From assembly GCF_001083805.1 (NCBI RefSeq), contig NZ_JXSK01000009.1, forward strand, positions 1 through 64,000: a stretch of DNA of 64,000 bases, given 5' to 3'. The DNA is from Photorhabdus luminescens subsp. luminescens. Lineage in GTDB: Bacteria > Pseudomonadota > Gammaproteobacteria > Enterobacterales > Enterobacteriaceae. Shown here piece after piece: positions 1-11,605 of this stretch. Position 1 is the first letter of the stretch. Each line of letters starts with the position of its first letter. The translations under genes were made by a program, and so were the position numbers. The notes under the pieces are model-generated. The model made no database searches. It was not told the origin of the DNA and saw only the letters and a program-made list of their open reading frames with translations.

Positions 1-730
1 GGCCGCCGTTTACTGGGCTTCGATCAAGAGCGTCGCCTTAACGGCTAACCCATCAATTAACCTTCCAGCACCGGGCAGGCGTCACACCCGTATACGTCCA
101 CTTACGTGTTGGCACAGTGCTGTGTTTTTAATAAACAGTTGCAGCCAGCTGGTCTCTGCGACTGGCTTCGGCTCCGGGGGCAACCCCTTCACCTAACGCC
201 AGCGTGCCTTCTCCCGAAGTTACGGCACCATTTTGCCTAGTTCCTTCACCCGAGTTCTCTCAAGCGCCTGAGTATTCTCTACCTGACCACCTGTGTCGGT
301 TTGGGGTACGATTCAATGTCACCTGATGCTTAGAGGCTTTTCCTGGAAGCCGGGCATCAACCACTTCACCGCCGTAGCGGCTCGTCATCACGCCTCAGTG
401 TTAAAAGAAGAGCGGATTTGCCTGCTCCTCCCACCTACACGCTTAAACCGGGACGACCGTCGCCCGGATGGCCTAGCCTTCTCCGTCCCCCCTTCGCAGT
501 CACATTCAGTACAGGAATATTAACCTGTTTCCCATCAGCTACGCCGTTCGGCCTCGCCTTAGGGGTCGACTCACCCTGCCCCGATTAACGTTGGACAGGA
601 ACCCTTGGTCTTCCGGCGAGCGGGTTTTTTCACCCGCTTTATCGTTACTTATGTCAGCATTCGCACTTCTGATACCTCCAGCAGGCCTCCACGGCGCCGC
701 CTTCAACGGCTTACAGAACGCTCCCCTACC

Positions 731-1155
731 CATTCAGAGAACAGACGTCAGAATACAGCTTACAGACGCCGCCCCAGTCCAGTCAGCATTTTCGCTATCT
801 CTTCATAGCCATCGCGCCATTCCTGCCACTGAACCCGATTGATATAGCCCAAATCCAGACAATATCTTAACCATACACGCATCTCATCGGCACTGCCTAA
901 GGCTATACTAATGAAACGCCTGAACTCGGGTTTGGAATAATGCTGCTTACCAAAGCCCTCGGCAAGGTTGGCGCAAATGCCCTTACTTGCCCGCCCGACC
1001 TGGTCCGCTAATCCATATTGTTCGTACTGAGGAAATGTCAAACTCACCTGATGAATTTCTAACGAAATTCGATAAGCTTTCTTAAACACGTCCAATTGCT
1101 CGAATCCATATGACATCATTCCGTCCTCTGTCTTCTGAAATCTGTCCTCTGAATG
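731..1155 (-). other. 23S rRNA intervening sequence (helix 45), copy 1
   Basis: Conserved 23S sequence stops after GAAGCTGCGG and resumes at GGGTAGGGGAGCG. The short helix-45 loop of E. coli (around position 1170) is replaced by 425 bp. The ends are imperfect inverted repeats: CATTCAGAGGACAG on the entering side and CTGTTCTCTGAATG on the leaving side. The transcript would fold into a long stem of the type RNase III cuts, which would leave a fragmented but functional 23S rRNA. The insert carries an S23-type ORF. Confidence 0.9.
760..1119 (-). CDS. 23S rRNA intervening-sequence protein (S23 / four-helix bundle), copy 1
   Basis: A 119-aa product lies inside the 23S intervening sequence and is identical to the copy at 37214-37573. 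It matches the S23/IVP four-helix-bundle family: an FEQLDVFKKAYRISLEIH start, then LADQVGRASKGICANLAEGFG, which is the family's signature turn. The Avd accessory protein of diversity-generating retroelements shares this fold. The frame stays open upstream to about 1305 in this copy only, because of a one-base difference near 1182; the ATG at 1119 is the start shared by both copies. Its function is unknown, and translation from rRNA is not shown. Confidence 0.75.
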   Translation of the reverse strand: MMSYGFEQLDVFKKAYRISLEIHQVSLTFPQYEQYGLADQVGRASKGICANLAEGFGKQHYSKPEFRRFISIALGSADEMRVWLRYCLDLGYINRVQWQEWRDGYEEIAKMLTGLGRRL

Positions 1156-1311
1156 CCGCAGCTTCGGCGCATGGTTTAGCCCCGTTACATCTTCCGCGCA
1201 GGCCGACTCGACCAGTGAGCTATTACGCTTTCTTTCAATGATGGCTGCTTCTAAGCCAACATCCTGGCTGTCTGGGCCTTCCCACATCGTTTCCCACTTA
1301 ACCATGACTTC

Positions 1312-1344
<33 letters not shown>

Positions 1345-2424
1345 CTTCACGACGGACGTTAGCACCCGCCGTGTGTCTCCCGTGATGACATTCTTCGGTA
1401 TTCGCAGTTTGCATCGGGTTGGTAAGCCGGGATGGCCCCCTAGCCGAAACAGTGCTCTACCCCCGAAGATGAACTCACGAGGCGCTACCTAAATAGCTTT
1501 CGGGGAGAACCAGCTATCTCCCGGTTTGATTGGCCTTTCACCCCCAGCCACAAGTCATCCGCTAATTTTTCAACATTAGTCGGTTCGGTCCTCCAGTTAG
1601 TGTTACCCAACCTTCAACCTGCCCATGGCTAGCTCACCGGGTTTCGGGTCTATACCCTGCAACTCATTTCGCCCAGTTAAGACTCGGTTTCCCTGCGGCT
1701 CCCCTATTCGGTTAACCTTGCTACAGAATATAAGTCGCTGACCCATTATACAAAAGGTACGCAGTCACCCTGATTCATCAAGGCTCCCACTGCTTGTACG
1801 TACACGGTTTCAGGTTCTCTTTCACTCCCCTCGCCGGGGTTCTTTTCGCCTTTCCCTCACGGTACTGGTTCACTATCGGTCAGTCAGGAGTATTTAGCCT
1901 TGGAGGATGGTCCCCCCTTCTTCAGACAGGATTTCTCGTGTCCCGCCTTACTCATCGAACTCACAACCACGCCATCTTCGAGTACGGGGCTGTCACCCTC
2001 TCTCGCCGGCCTTTCCAGACCGTTCCTCTGATGCTGTGGCTGATGCAGGTTCTGGGCTCCTCCCCGTTCGCTCGCCGCTACTGGGGGAATCTCGGTTGAT
2101 TTCTTTTCCTCGGGGTACTGAGATGTTTCAGTTCCCCCGGTTCGCCTCATTAACCTATGGATTCAGTTAATGATAGTGCAACGCATTGCACTGGGTTTCC
2201 CCATTCGGACATCGCCGGCTTATAACGCTTCATATCAGCTTACCGACGCTTTTCGCAGATTAGCGCGTCCTTCATCGCCTCTGACTGCCTAGGCATCCAC
2301 CGTGTACGCTTAATTGCTTAACCTCACAACCCGAAACTGTCTCGGATTGTTCAGCTTGAGAGACTCGTCAATCACACCGCAACCGGTATCATTGACTGTT
2401 TCAATTTTTCAGCTTGTTCCAGAT

Positions 2425-2435
2425 TGTTAAAGAGC
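2425..2435 (-). promoter_or_regulatory. Spacer boxA antitermination element
   Basis: The minus strand reads GCTCTTTAACA between tRNA-Glu and 23S, in the position of the spacer boxA of E. coli rrn operons. NusB/S10 loading here would restore antitermination before the 23S gene. Confidence 0.75.
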
Positions 2436-2514
2436 TTATATCGCTAAACCGATTCCGAAAATCCGCTTAAAGATACCTTAACGACAACGCCTTTCACCCG
2501 TCATCTTCGCAAGC

Positions 2515-2590
2515 TGGCGTCCCCTAGGGGATTCGAACCCCTGTTACCGCCGTGAAAGGGCGGTGTCCTAGGCCTCTAGACGAAGGGGAC
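2515..2590 (-). tRNA. gltT: tRNA-Glu (TTC)
   Basis: A 76-nt cloverleaf on the minus strand starts GTCCCCTTCGTCTAGAGGCC, has anticodon TTC in the CTTTCAC loop, and ends in an encoded CCA. It lies in the 16S-23S spacer, as in E. coli rrnB. The first rRNA operon here lies where E. coli has rrnD, which carries tRNA-Ile and tRNA-Ala instead. Confidence 0.98.
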
Positions 2591-2672
2591 CCGATGGTCA
2601 GCTTCGCAGACGCGCTTGCACTTTACTTTCATCAGACAATCTGTGTGAGCACTGCACTCAACCTATCTCAGG

Positions 2673-4216
<1,544 letters not shown>

Positions 4217-4524
4217 GAAAGCTTGATGCTCAAAGAAACTGACTGTTAGTTCGTAATGAATTAACTGTTGTTCACTCTTCAAGACTTTAAAACATATTTT
4301 TTTGTGATACGGTCTTGTGAGTGCCCACACAGATTGTCTGATTAATTGTTAAAGAGCAGGCTGACATAAAAATTAACATTCTCGTTCAGCCGGGCTGCGT
4401 ATATTACGCTGTTCGCCCGCAGAGTCAAGCGCTTATTGACTTCTCTCTGCCCGACCTCACAATGTTTATCAGCGTTGTGTCGGTCAGTGGTGGCGCATTA
4501 TAGGGAGCTCAGATTTTTATACAA
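4217..4524 (-). promoter_or_regulatory. rRNA operon promoters P1 and P2 with leader boxA, copy 1
   Basis: P1 on the minus strand has -35 TTGTAT at 4519-4524, a 16-bp spacer and -10 TATAAT at 4497-4502, followed by the GC-rich discriminator GCGCCACC typical of stringently controlled rRNA promoters. P2 has -35 TTGACT at 4423-4428, a 16-bp spacer and TAATAT at 4401-4406. Leader boxA (TGCTCTTTAACA) lies at 4347-4358. Identity with the second operon stops at 4507, inside the P1 spacer, so the P1 -35 and upstream activation region are specific to this copy. Confidence 0.85.
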
Positions 4525-4687
4525 TACTTTTTTTCACATTCATCACCAACAGGCTAATCCTTGTTCTTTTTGAGCGAAATTCAAACCAGAATAGCTCAAT
4601 TCAGCAAGTTTCTTTCATTGCATACTGGTATTTTCCTCACTAAAATCTTATTTAAAGTAAATCTCCATCTTCTCATCAGAGGTATAC

Positions 4688-5233
4688 ATGTCCGAAACGT
4701 TACGCAGTTACCTTGATACACAACCCAAAGTTGGTCAGAACGTTATGCTAGACTCATCTAGTGTAATCATTGGTGATGTTAGGCTTGCTGATGATGTCAG
4801 TATATGGCCTTTAGTCGTCATCCGTGGGGACGTTAATTATGTATCTATTGGTGCACGTACTAACATTCAAGATGGCTCTATATTACATGTGACACACAAA
4901 ACAACAGACAATCCTGATGGTTTCCCTTTAATTGTGGGGAATGATGTCACGATTGGACATAAAGTTATTCTTCATGGCTGCACTATCGGTAATCAAGTAC
5001 TCATCGGTATGGGCTCCATCCTACTTGATGGTTCAATGATTGAAGATAACGTTATTATTGGAGCAGGCAGCCTAGTAGCCCCAGGCAAGGTATTAGAAAG
5101 TGGGTACCTTTACATTGGCAGCCCTGCCCGTCAGGTCAGAAAACTAAAACCTGAAGAATTAAAAGGGCTATGTTATTCAGCAAGCCACTACGTTAGCTTG
5201 AAAAATAACTACTTGCAGGAAGGTAATATGTAA
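4688..5233 (+). CDS. yrdA: Gamma-carbonic-anhydrase-like hexapeptide-repeat protein YrdA
   Basis: 181 aa and close to E. coli YrdA along its length. It is a left-handed beta-helix protein built of hexapeptide repeats (VIIGDV, VSIGAR, VTIGHK, VLIGMG). Candidate metal ligands are His67/His70, His91 and His96. The family is homologous to gamma carbonic anhydrases and binds zinc, but a physiological activity for YrdA is not established. The start has an AGAGG ribosome site nearby. It is convergent with yrdB and overlaps its end by 25 bp. It lies next to the rRNA operon, as in E. coli. Confidence 0.93.
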   Translation: MSETLRSYLDTQPKVGQNVMLDSSSVIIGDVRLADDVSIWPLVVIRGDVNYVSIGARTNIQDGSILHVTHKTTDNPDGFPLIVGNDVTIGHKVILHGCTIGNQVLIGMGSILLDGSMIEDNVIIGAGSLVAPGKVLESGYLYIGSPARQVRKLKPEELKGLCYSASHYVSLKNNYLQEGNM

Positions 5234-5472
5234 CGTCCCAAACGATCATCATCCTCATTATTAATTACTAATTCGAATTCCTCTTCTATATCCCAACGAT
5301 TTTGTCGAAAAAGACTTAGTGGATGATGATCTTTCGTTCCATAACGGTATAAAAGATCCTCCGCGCTTATCACGCATTGAACCAATAATCCATTTACCAG
5401 TGCAGGAAAAATGACTATCTGCTCTTGCTCGTTCCACTCTTCTCTCTCAGGAAATTGAATAGATTGATTCAC
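5209..5472 (-). CDS. yrdB: DUF1488 family protein YrdB
   Basis: 87 aa, matching E. coli YrdB (MNQ-IQFP-REEW start, then FPALVNG). It is a small acidic cytosolic protein of unknown function. The start overlaps the end of aroE by 4 bp (ATGA type), so it should be translationally coupled in the dprA-yrdD-tsaC-aroE-yrdB run. Its last 25 bp overlap the 3' end of yrdA on the other strand. Confidence 0.9.
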   Translation of the reverse strand: MNQSIQFPEREEWNEQEQIVIFPALVNGLLVQCVISAEDLLYRYGTKDHHPLSLFRQNRWDIEEEFELVINNEDDDRLGRYILPSCK

Positions 5473-6287
5473 GAATGTAATTCCTGTTCCAATGTTAGCA
5501 ATACGGGCGCAATTTCAGGCAACACGCCATGCCATAATTTAAATGAATGAGCTGCCTGCCCTACTAACATCCCTAATCCATCCGCATAACGAGAAACACC
5601 ATGCTTCTTAGCAAAGAAAATAAAGGGCGTCAAATTAGCTTGGTAAAACATGTCATAACAGACACAATCTTCATTAAATATGAATGGAGATATGGTAGGA
5701 ACCTCACCATTAATACCAGATGCAGTCGCATTGATAATGAGATCAAACTCAGGATTATTAAGTGCTTTCATCTCAACAGGCCGAATATTACCTATTGACG
5801 AAAAATCATTAGCAACCTGTACAGCGCGACTAAACGTGCGGTTTGTTATTGTAATTTCACAACCAAATTCTAATAATGGAAATAAAACACCTCTGGCAGC
5901 ACCACCAGCTCCAATGATTAAAATATGTTGTCCTTGAGTAATAAACCCAAGTCGTATCAAATCTGTTAATAACCCTATACCATCAGTGTTATCACCAATC
6001 AATTGCTTATTATCCAGTAATTTCAAGGTATTAACTGCACCACTGAGTCTTGCTCGTTCAGTCAACTCATTTGCCCGAATAAATGCCTGCTCTTTAAATG
6101 GCACAGTAATATTGGCTCCTATACCTCCCTGTTTAAGAAATATATCCAATGCCTCTTCAAATTTACTTATCGGTACTAGAATTTTCCCGTAATGATGCTC
6201 AATACCTGTTTGTCCAGCAAATAACTGATGGATACGCGGAGATTTACTGTGCGCAACAGGATTACCAAAGACAGCAAATTGATCCAT
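5469..6287 (-). CDS. aroE: Shikimate dehydrogenase (NADP+)
   Basis: 272 aa. It catalyses reversible reduction of 3-dehydroshikimate to shikimate in the chorismate pathway. The N-terminal substrate domain shows [14 protein letters not shown] and NITVPFKE with the catalytic Lys; the Rossmann NADP domain shows [12 protein letters not shown] and the NRT motif that selects NADPH. The frame is open 12 codons further, but the ATG at 6287 gives the family-typical [10 protein letters not shown] start and follows a GGGGAAGA ribosome site. It lies 13 bp after tsaC and overlaps yrdB by 4 bp. Confidence 0.96.
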   Translation of the reverse strand: MDQFAVFGNPVAHSKSPRIHQLFAGQTGIEHHYGKILVPISKFEEALDIFLKQGGIGANITVPFKEQAFIRANELTERARLSGAVNTLKLLDNKQLIGDNTDGIGLLTDLIRLGFITQGQHILIIGAGGAARGVLFPLLEFGCEITITNRTFSRAVQVANDFSSIGNIRPVEMKALNNPEFDLIINATASGINGEVPTISPFIFNEDCVCYDMFYQANLTPFIFFAKKHGVSRYADGLGMLVGQAAHSFKLWHGVLPEIAPVLLTLEQELHS

Positions 6288-6300
6288 ATTTATTCTTCCC

Positions 6301-6870
6301 CTATCCTTGACGATAAAGCTCACCAGTTAAAGCATCCCGAATTTCTGAAGGATTTTTTCGACCTCCAACATCTCCGTTTAATGTAGGAAGCTTATTCCCA
6401 AACTGTTGTCTAACTTCTTCTACTGTTCTGCATGGTTCAAGACCATTCAAATTTGCACTAGTCGACACCAACGGTTTACCATAAAAAGTACACAACTGCT
6501 TCACCAAAGGATGATCACTAACTCTGACAGCCAAGGTAGTGAATTGCCCAGTCAACCATTTAGATGTACTGAATTTGGCAGGGATTACCCAAGTTACAGG
6601 CCCTGGCCAACAAGCAAACATAGTCTCTTTTTGTTCTTCTGTTAGAAGTTTATCATCAAGATATGGCTGTAATTGTTCATAATTATCTGCGATAAGAATC
6701 AATCCTTTCTGCCAAGGACGTTTCTTTAATATAAGCAGTTCACTTACCGCTTTTTCACTGTCAGGATCACATCCAAGTCCAAAAACAGCTTCAGTCGGAT
6801 AGGCAATCACTTTTTCTGCTTTTAATGCAGTTAATACATCCTCAAATGCAGATAATTCTTCATTGCTCAT
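6301..6870 (-). CDS. tsaC: Threonylcarbamoyl-AMP synthase
   Basis: 189 aa, a YrdC/Sua5 domain protein of the short TsaC type (no Sua5 C-terminal domain). It makes threonylcarbamoyl-AMP from threonine, bicarbonate and ATP for the t6A37 modification of tRNAs reading ANN codons. Family motifs are visible: [16 protein letters not shown] near residues 20-36, [13 protein letters not shown], and [11 protein letters not shown] with the nucleotide-binding Ser/Asn. It sits between yrdD and aroE, as in E. coli. Confidence 0.95.
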   Translation of the reverse strand: MSNEELSAFEDVLTALKAEKVIAYPTEAVFGLGCDPDSEKAVSELLILKKRPWQKGLILIADNYEQLQPYLDDKLLTEEQKETMFACWPGPVTWVIPAKFSTSKWLTGQFTTLAVRVSDHPLVKQLCTFYGKPLVSTSANLNGLEPCRTVEEVRQQFGNKLPTLNGDVGGRKNPSEIRDALTGELYRQG

Positions 6871-6891
6871 TTTATTACTCTGTTTAATTAC

Positions 6892-7431
6892 TTAATTTAT
6901 TTGCTGTTTTCCACACAATTTGCTGGCACAAAATAACTTTACACCTTGTGATGTACGCTTTTCCACCAGCAATGGATAAGAACAAAACATACATTTACTC
7001 GCAATTGGCTTATTATTTAATACAAACTGGCAATTAGGGTAACAGTTACACGCATGGAAAATTTTTCCGAAACGTGATTTCCTTTGGAGTAGTTGTCCTT
7101 GTTTACATTGCGGGCAGGCTATTAACGTCTCATCCGGCTTATCAATTAGCTCTGCATGTTCGCATTCAGGATAACGACTACAGCCAATGAACATTCCATA
7201 ACGCCCTTGACACAAAATCAAATTAGCCCCACACGCCGGGCATAGCTGCCCTTCAAGTTCTTTTACCACATGACCATCACTTTGCCCTTTTAATGGACGA
7301 ATATATTGACATGATGGATAACCAGAACATCCAAGAAATGGACCGTGGGTACCATTACGTATAACCAATACAGAACCACATTCAGGGCAATATTCAGTTT
7401 CATTAGTGGAGAAAGGAACCATTTTTGCCAT
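6892..7431 (-). CDS. yrdD: Topoisomerase-type zinc-ribbon protein YrdD
   Basis: 179 aa with a chain of three complete C4 zinc ribbons (CPECG...CSGYPSC, CPACG...CSRYPEC, CPQCK...CNCYPNC) and a fourth looser CxxC pair at the C terminus. This is the C-terminal zinc-finger module of DNA topoisomerase I without the catalytic part, as in E. coli YrdD, and presumably binds single-stranded nucleic acid. The start at 7431 gives the family MAK start; five more codons are open upstream. smg, which precedes it in E. coli, is absent, so dprA is the direct neighbour, 53 bp away. Confidence 0.9.
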   Translation of the reverse strand: MAKMVPFSTNETEYCPECGSVLVIRNGTHGPFLGCSGYPSCQYIRPLKGQSDGHVVKELEGQLCPACGANLILCQGRYGMFIGCSRYPECEHAELIDKPDETLIACPQCKQGQLLQRKSRFGKIFHACNCYPNCQFVLNNKPIASKCMFCSYPLLVEKRTSQGVKLFCASKLCGKQQIN

Positions 7432-7484
7432 ACTCTTTTCACTCAAAAAATTATTTTAAATAGGACTCTGGAAATTCAGTTAAT

Positions 7485-8570
7485 TTAACCCACACGCACA
7501 TAACCACCAGCAACCACAGCCACCTGACCCAGTAGTTCCAGTTCAAGGAGCTTTGTCATTACCTCAGTTATAGGTAATGAGGAACGCTGAGCAATAATAT
7601 CAACAGGCGTTATTTCAGCACCTACGTTAACTAGCACATCCATAAATGGCAACTCAGTTTGCTCAAACTGCGGTTTTACTTCTTCCTCTATTCTTTCCAT
7701 ATTCAACCATTGTAGTGAACTGTAAACATGTTCCACAATATCCATTGCGTTTGTGGCTAAATATGCACCTTGTTTTATTAACCAGTGATTCCCTTCGCTC
7801 ACTGAATTTCCCAAAAGCCCTGGTAGTGCAAATACATCCCTTCCTTGTTCAAGGGCACAACGAGCAGTAATTAACGAACCACTATTTTGACCTGCTTCTA
7901 CAACAATCACTGCTGAACTTAATCCACTGATAATCCGATTTCTTTTAGGAAAATTTTTTGCACGTGGCGGAGTATCCGGAAAAAATTCAGAAACAAGAGC
8001 ACCATTCTCCTCAATTTGCTTTGCTAATGAGCCGTGTCTATGAGGGTAAATCTGCCCAAGCCCACTACCTAATACTGCTATTGTTTTACCTCCACTATCC
8101 AACGCAGCTCGGTGACAAATACCATCAATACCAATAGCTAAACCACTAGTAATAACTAACTCATATCCAACCAGTTCACTTGCAAAAATTCTTCCCCATT
8201 TCTCACCATAATAGCTTGCTGTCCTGCTCCCGACCATCGCCACCTGCTTCTTTAAAAGAATATCTGGTTTTCCTGACACAAAAAGCACAAGCGGAGGGGT
8301 ATGTATCTGCTTTAATAGAGGTGGATACGAAGGGTGAGAATATGTCAATAAATGATGCTCTGGTTGTTCCAGCCATTTAAGGCATGAAGCTAGTAAGGTT
8401 TTATTTACTTTAGTAAATTGCAGAGATTGTGCCGGCGATAATCCACTATCTTTCAGCACAGTGAGGTAACGATTCCCGGAATGTAATAATTTTTCTGCAA
8501 CATTTGCTGCTCTCTCTGTTGCCAAATGAGAAACCATCTTCATTCGCAACCATACTTCCATAGCTTCCAT
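7485..8570 (-). CDS. dprA: DNA processing protein DprA (Smf)
   Basis: 361 aa. DprA binds incoming single-stranded DNA and loads RecA during transformation; in enterobacteria without known competence its role is unclear. It shows an N-terminal SAM-like region, the Rossmann-like DNA-binding core (VAMVGSRTASYYGEKWGR, SGLAIGIDGICHRAAL, IAVLGSGLGQIYP, GSLITARCALEQGRDVFALPG) and a C-terminal winged helix (ITPVDIIAQRSSLPITEVMTKLLELELLGQV). The ATG at 8570 has an AGGATG ribosome site; a TTG 15 codons upstream is less likely. It is the first gene of the leftward run and is divergent from def. Confidence 0.93.
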   Translation of the reverse strand: MEAMEVWLRMKMVSHLATERAANVAEKLLHSGNRYLTVLKDSGLSPAQSLQFTKVNKTLLASCLKWLEQPEHHLLTYSHPSYPPLLKQIHTPPLVLFVSGKPDILLKKQVAMVGSRTASYYGEKWGRIFASELVGYELVITSGLAIGIDGICHRAALDSGGKTIAVLGSGLGQIYPHRHGSLAKQIEENGALVSEFFPDTPPRAKNFPKRNRIISGLSSAVIVVEAGQNSGSLITARCALEQGRDVFALPGLLGNSVSEGNHWLIKQGAYLATNAMDIVEHVYSSLQWLNMERIEEEVKPQFEQTELPFMDVLVNVGAEITPVDIIAQRSSLPITEVMTKLLELELLGQVAVVAGGYVRVG

Positions 8571-8703
8571 GTTGTCATCCTGGCTAAGATTGACGGACAA
8601 AACTAAACTGCTCAATCAGCAATCGATACTGTCAATCTAAACGGGAAATGTCTAGAATAGACATAGAATACCATTAACATTTTGGACGCAGATCTAAACA
8701 TAT

Positions 8704-9216
8704 ATGTCAGTATTACAAGTATTACATTACCCAGACGAGCGGCTTCGCACTATTGCAACGCCTGTTGGAACAGTTGATGCAGAGATTCGACGTATCATTG
8801 ATGATATGTTTGAAACTATGTATGCAGAAGAAGGTATTGGTTTGGCAGCAACACAAGTTGACATTCATCAGCGTATTGTTGTTATTGACGTATCAGAAAC
8901 ACGTAATGAACGTCTCGTTCTTATCAACCCAGAATTACTGGAAAAAAGTGGTGAAACTGGGATCGAAGAGGGCTGTTTGTCTATTCCTGAGCAACGAGCA
9001 CTGGTGCCACGAGCCGAAAAAGTCAAAATCAAAGCCCTTGATTACAATGGTCAATCATTTGAATTACAAGCTGATGGCTTACTAGCAATTTGTATTCAGC
9101 ACGAGATGGACCATTTAATTGGTAAACTTTTTGTGGATTACTTATCTCCGCTGAAACGCCAACGTATACGCCAGAAAGTAGAAAAACTGGATAAACAAAA
9201 AGCCCGAACCAAGTAA
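8704..9216 (+). CDS. def: Peptide deformylase
   Basis: 170 aa. It removes the formyl group from the initiator methionine of nascent proteins at the ribosome. All three motifs are present: GIGLAATQ at 45-52, EEGCLSIP with metal ligand Cys91, and the HEMDH helix with His133 and His137 around the catalytic Glu134. Iron(II) is the usual metal. It lies 25 bp before fmt, the enzyme that adds the formyl group, so the two are co-transcribed as in E. coli. Confidence 0.98.
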   Translation: MSVLQVLHYPDERLRTIATPVGTVDAEIRRIIDDMFETMYAEEGIGLAATQVDIHQRIVVIDVSETRNERLVLINPELLEKSGETGIEEGCLSIPEQRALVPRAEKVKIKALDYNGQSFELQADGLLAICIQHEMDHLIGKLFVDYLSPLKRQRIRQKVEKLDKQKARTK

Positions 9217-9241
9217 AATTACATTAATACAGGAAATAAAC

Positions 9242-10189
9242 GTGTCTGATTCTTTACGTATTGTTTTTGCCGGAACACCTGATTTTGCAGCACGCCATTT
9301 AGAGGCTTTGTTAATGTCTCAGCATGAGGTGGTTGGCGTTCTAACTCAACCAGATAGACCGGCAGGACGAGGTAAAAAACTGACACCCAGTCCTGTAAAG
9401 GTACTGGCAGAGGAACGTAACATCACCGTTTTTCAGCCAGCTACTTTACGTTCAGAAGAAAACCAACAATGGATTCTAAAACAACAGCCTGATGTTCTCA
9501 TAGTTGTTGCCTATGGATTGATCCTTCCTAAAACTGTTTTAAATATTCCAAGATTAGGTTGCCTAAACGTACATGGCTCCCTATTACCACGTTGGAGAGG
9601 TGCAGCCCCCATTCAACGCTCGCTCTGGGCCGGCGATACAGAAACAGGCGTAACGATCATGCAAATGGATATAGGTCTTGATACTGGTGACATGCTATAT
9701 AAAGCAAGCTGCCCTATTACTCCTGAGGATACCAGTGCCAGTTTATACGAAAAACTGGCCAACATTGGGCCAGATGCGTTGCTTAAAACATTATCGTTAA
9801 TAACATCGGGTAAAAGTCAACCTGAAATTCAAAACGAAAATTTAGTTACCTACGCTGAAAAACTAAGCAAAGAAGAAGCCCGTATAAATTGGGAACTATC
9901 TGCAACCCACCTCGAACGTTGTATTCGCGCATTCAATCCCTGGCCTATGAGCTTTTTCGAGATGGAAGGACAACCTGTTAAAGTTTGGAAAGCAGAAGCC
10001 ATTGCAGAACAAACTTCTGTAGAACCGGGAACTGTATTAAAAGCAGACAAAAAAGGCATTTATATTGCCACTACTGATGGAATTCTGAACATTACTCAAT
10101 TACAACCTGCTGGTAAAAAAGCAATGTCAGCAGCAAATCTACTTAACTCTAAACATGAATGGTTTACACCAGGCAATAAAATCAACTAA
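9242..10189 (+). CDS. fmt: Methionyl-tRNA formyltransferase
   Basis: 315 aa. It formylates the initiator Met-tRNA using 10-formyltetrahydrofolate. The N-terminal Rossmann domain carries [15 protein letters not shown], the specificity loop [12 protein letters not shown], and the catalytic stretch [17 protein letters not shown] with Asn and His of the catalytic triad. The OB-fold C-terminal domain binds tRNA. It starts with GTG. It is followed by a hairpin with a T run at 10234-10255, before rsmB. Confidence 0.97.
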   Translation: MSDSLRIVFAGTPDFAARHLEALLMSQHEVVGVLTQPDRPAGRGKKLTPSPVKVLAEERNITVFQPATLRSEENQQWILKQQPDVLIVVAYGLILPKTVLNIPRLGCLNVHGSLLPRWRGAAPIQRSLWAGDTETGVTIMQMDIGLDTGDMLYKASCPITPEDTSASLYEKLANIGPDALLKTLSLITSGKSQPEIQNENLVTYAEKLSKEEARINWELSATHLERCIRAFNPWPMSFFEMEGQPVKVWKAEAIAEQTSVEPGTVLKADKKGIYIATTDGILNITQLQPAGKKAMSAANLLNSKHEWFTPGNKIN

Positions 10190-10233
10190 ATACTATTTTA
10201 TGCTGTAAGCTCTCTCACAAACTTTCTCTTAAT

Positions 10234-10255
10234 GCTGGCTTTTGTCAGCTTTTTT
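10234..10255 (+). terminator. Hairpin with T run between fmt and rsmB
   Basis: GCTGGC, loop TTTT, GTCAGC, then six T. This is a short intrinsic-terminator shape with a 6-bp stem including one G-T pair. It ends 4 bp before the rsmB ATG, so it may terminate def-fmt transcripts in part, or cover the rsmB start region. Confidence 0.5.
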
Positions 10256-10259
10256 AACT

Positions 10260-11549
10260 ATGAAAAACACATATAACCTGCGAAGTGTCGCCGCAAAAGC
10301 AATCAATCAAGTTCTGGATCAAGGACAGTCTCTGAGTACAGTCTTACCCAAACTGCAACAAAATATAACCTCTAAAGATAAACCCTTGTTACAGGAATTA
10401 TCTTTCGGAGTATTACGCGTATTACCACAATTAGAGTGGATAATAGGTCAACTAATGGCAAAACCATTAAAAGGTAAACAACGTATTCTTCATTACCTGC
10501 TTATGGTTGGAATATACCAACTTACCTATACTCGCATTCCAGCCCATGCAGCACTTGCTGAAACAGTAAACGGAGCCGCAACTCTGAAGTATCCTCAATT
10601 AAAAGGGCTAATTAACGGCGTTCTTCGCCAATTTCAGAGACAACAGCTACAGTTAATCGAATATGTACAAAATAATCCTAATCATCACTTACACCCAGTA
10701 TGGCTATTCACTCGAATCCAAAAAGCCTATCCACAACAATGGCAACAACTTATTAACGCTAACAATGAAAAACCACCTATGTGGTTACGAGTTAATCGTA
10801 TATACCATAGCCGAGATGAATATCTCTCTCTTCTTCATAAATCAGGTATTGATGCGGAACCAACACCCAAATCACCTTCTGCTATCCGCATAATTTCCCC
10901 TTGTCCTGTAACAATATTACCTGGATTTGACAAAGGTTGGGTCACTGTCCAAGATGTATCCGCACAAGAGTGCGTCGAGTTACTAAAACCCATTGATGGA
11001 GAGAAAATTCTCGATCTTTGTGCAGCACCAGGAGGGAAAACAACACATATCCTCGAAACAGCACCAGAATCTCAAGTATTAGCGGTAGATATTGATGAGC
11101 AAAGAATCAAACGAGTAAAAGAAAATCTCCAACGCCTTAATTGCCACGCTACAGTAAAAACCGGTGATGGACGTCACCCTGAACAATGGGCAGAAAACCA
11201 GCAATTCGACCGCATCCTTTTAGATGCCCCATGTTCAGCAACAGGAGTAATCCGTCGCCATCCTGATATCAAGTGGTTACGCCGCGAGGAAGATATTACT
11301 CAATTAGTTCAATTACAAGCTGAGATTCTTGATGCAATCTGGCCATTCTTAAAGAAAGGCGGAACATTAGTATATGCAACCTGTTCTATTCTACCAGATG
11401 AAAATAGCCAGCAAATCAGCTCGTTTTTAAAACGCCACCCAGATGCAAAACTAGAGGGAACAGGAACAAATGATTATCCGGGAAAACAAATAATACCTGA
11501 GTTAAATGGTGGTGATGGTTTCTTTTACGCTCGATTAATTAAACAGTAA
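10260..11549 (+). CDS. rsmB: 16S rRNA (cytosine(967)-C(5))-methyltransferase
   Basis: 429 aa from the ATG at 10260, where the family start M(K)(N/K)..NLRS.AA begins; the frame is open six codons further upstream, inside a hairpin. It makes m5C967 in 16S rRNA using SAM. It has an N-terminal NusB-like helical domain and a C-terminal Rossmann domain with [14 protein letters not shown] (SAM site), [17 protein letters not shown] (motif IV Cys) and [11 protein letters not shown] (catalytic Cys). No clear Shine-Dalgarno sequence precedes the ATG, which suggests low expression or coupling. Confidence 0.93.
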   Translation: MKNTYNLRSVAAKAINQVLDQGQSLSTVLPKLQQNITSKDKPLLQELSFGVLRVLPQLEWIIGQLMAKPLKGKQRILHYLLMVGIYQLTYTRIPAHAALAETVNGAATLKYPQLKGLINGVLRQFQRQQLQLIEYVQNNPNHHLHPVWLFTRIQKAYPQQWQQLINANNEKPPMWLRVNRIYHSRDEYLSLLHKSGIDAEPTPKSPSAIRIISPCPVTILPGFDKGWVTVQDVSAQECVELLKPIDGEKILDLCAAPGGKTTHILETAPESQVLAVDIDEQRIKRVKENLQRLNCHATVKTGDGRHPEQWAENQQFDRILLDAPCSATGVIRRHPDIKWLRREEDITQLVQLQAEILDAIWPFLKKGGTLVYATCSILPDENSQQISSFLKRHPDAKLEGTGTNDYPGKQIIPELNGGDGFFYARLIKQ

Positions 11550-11605
11550 TATATCTCTATAATTCATAGAGATAATTATTTGTTTACAATAAATTAGAGA
11601 ATACT

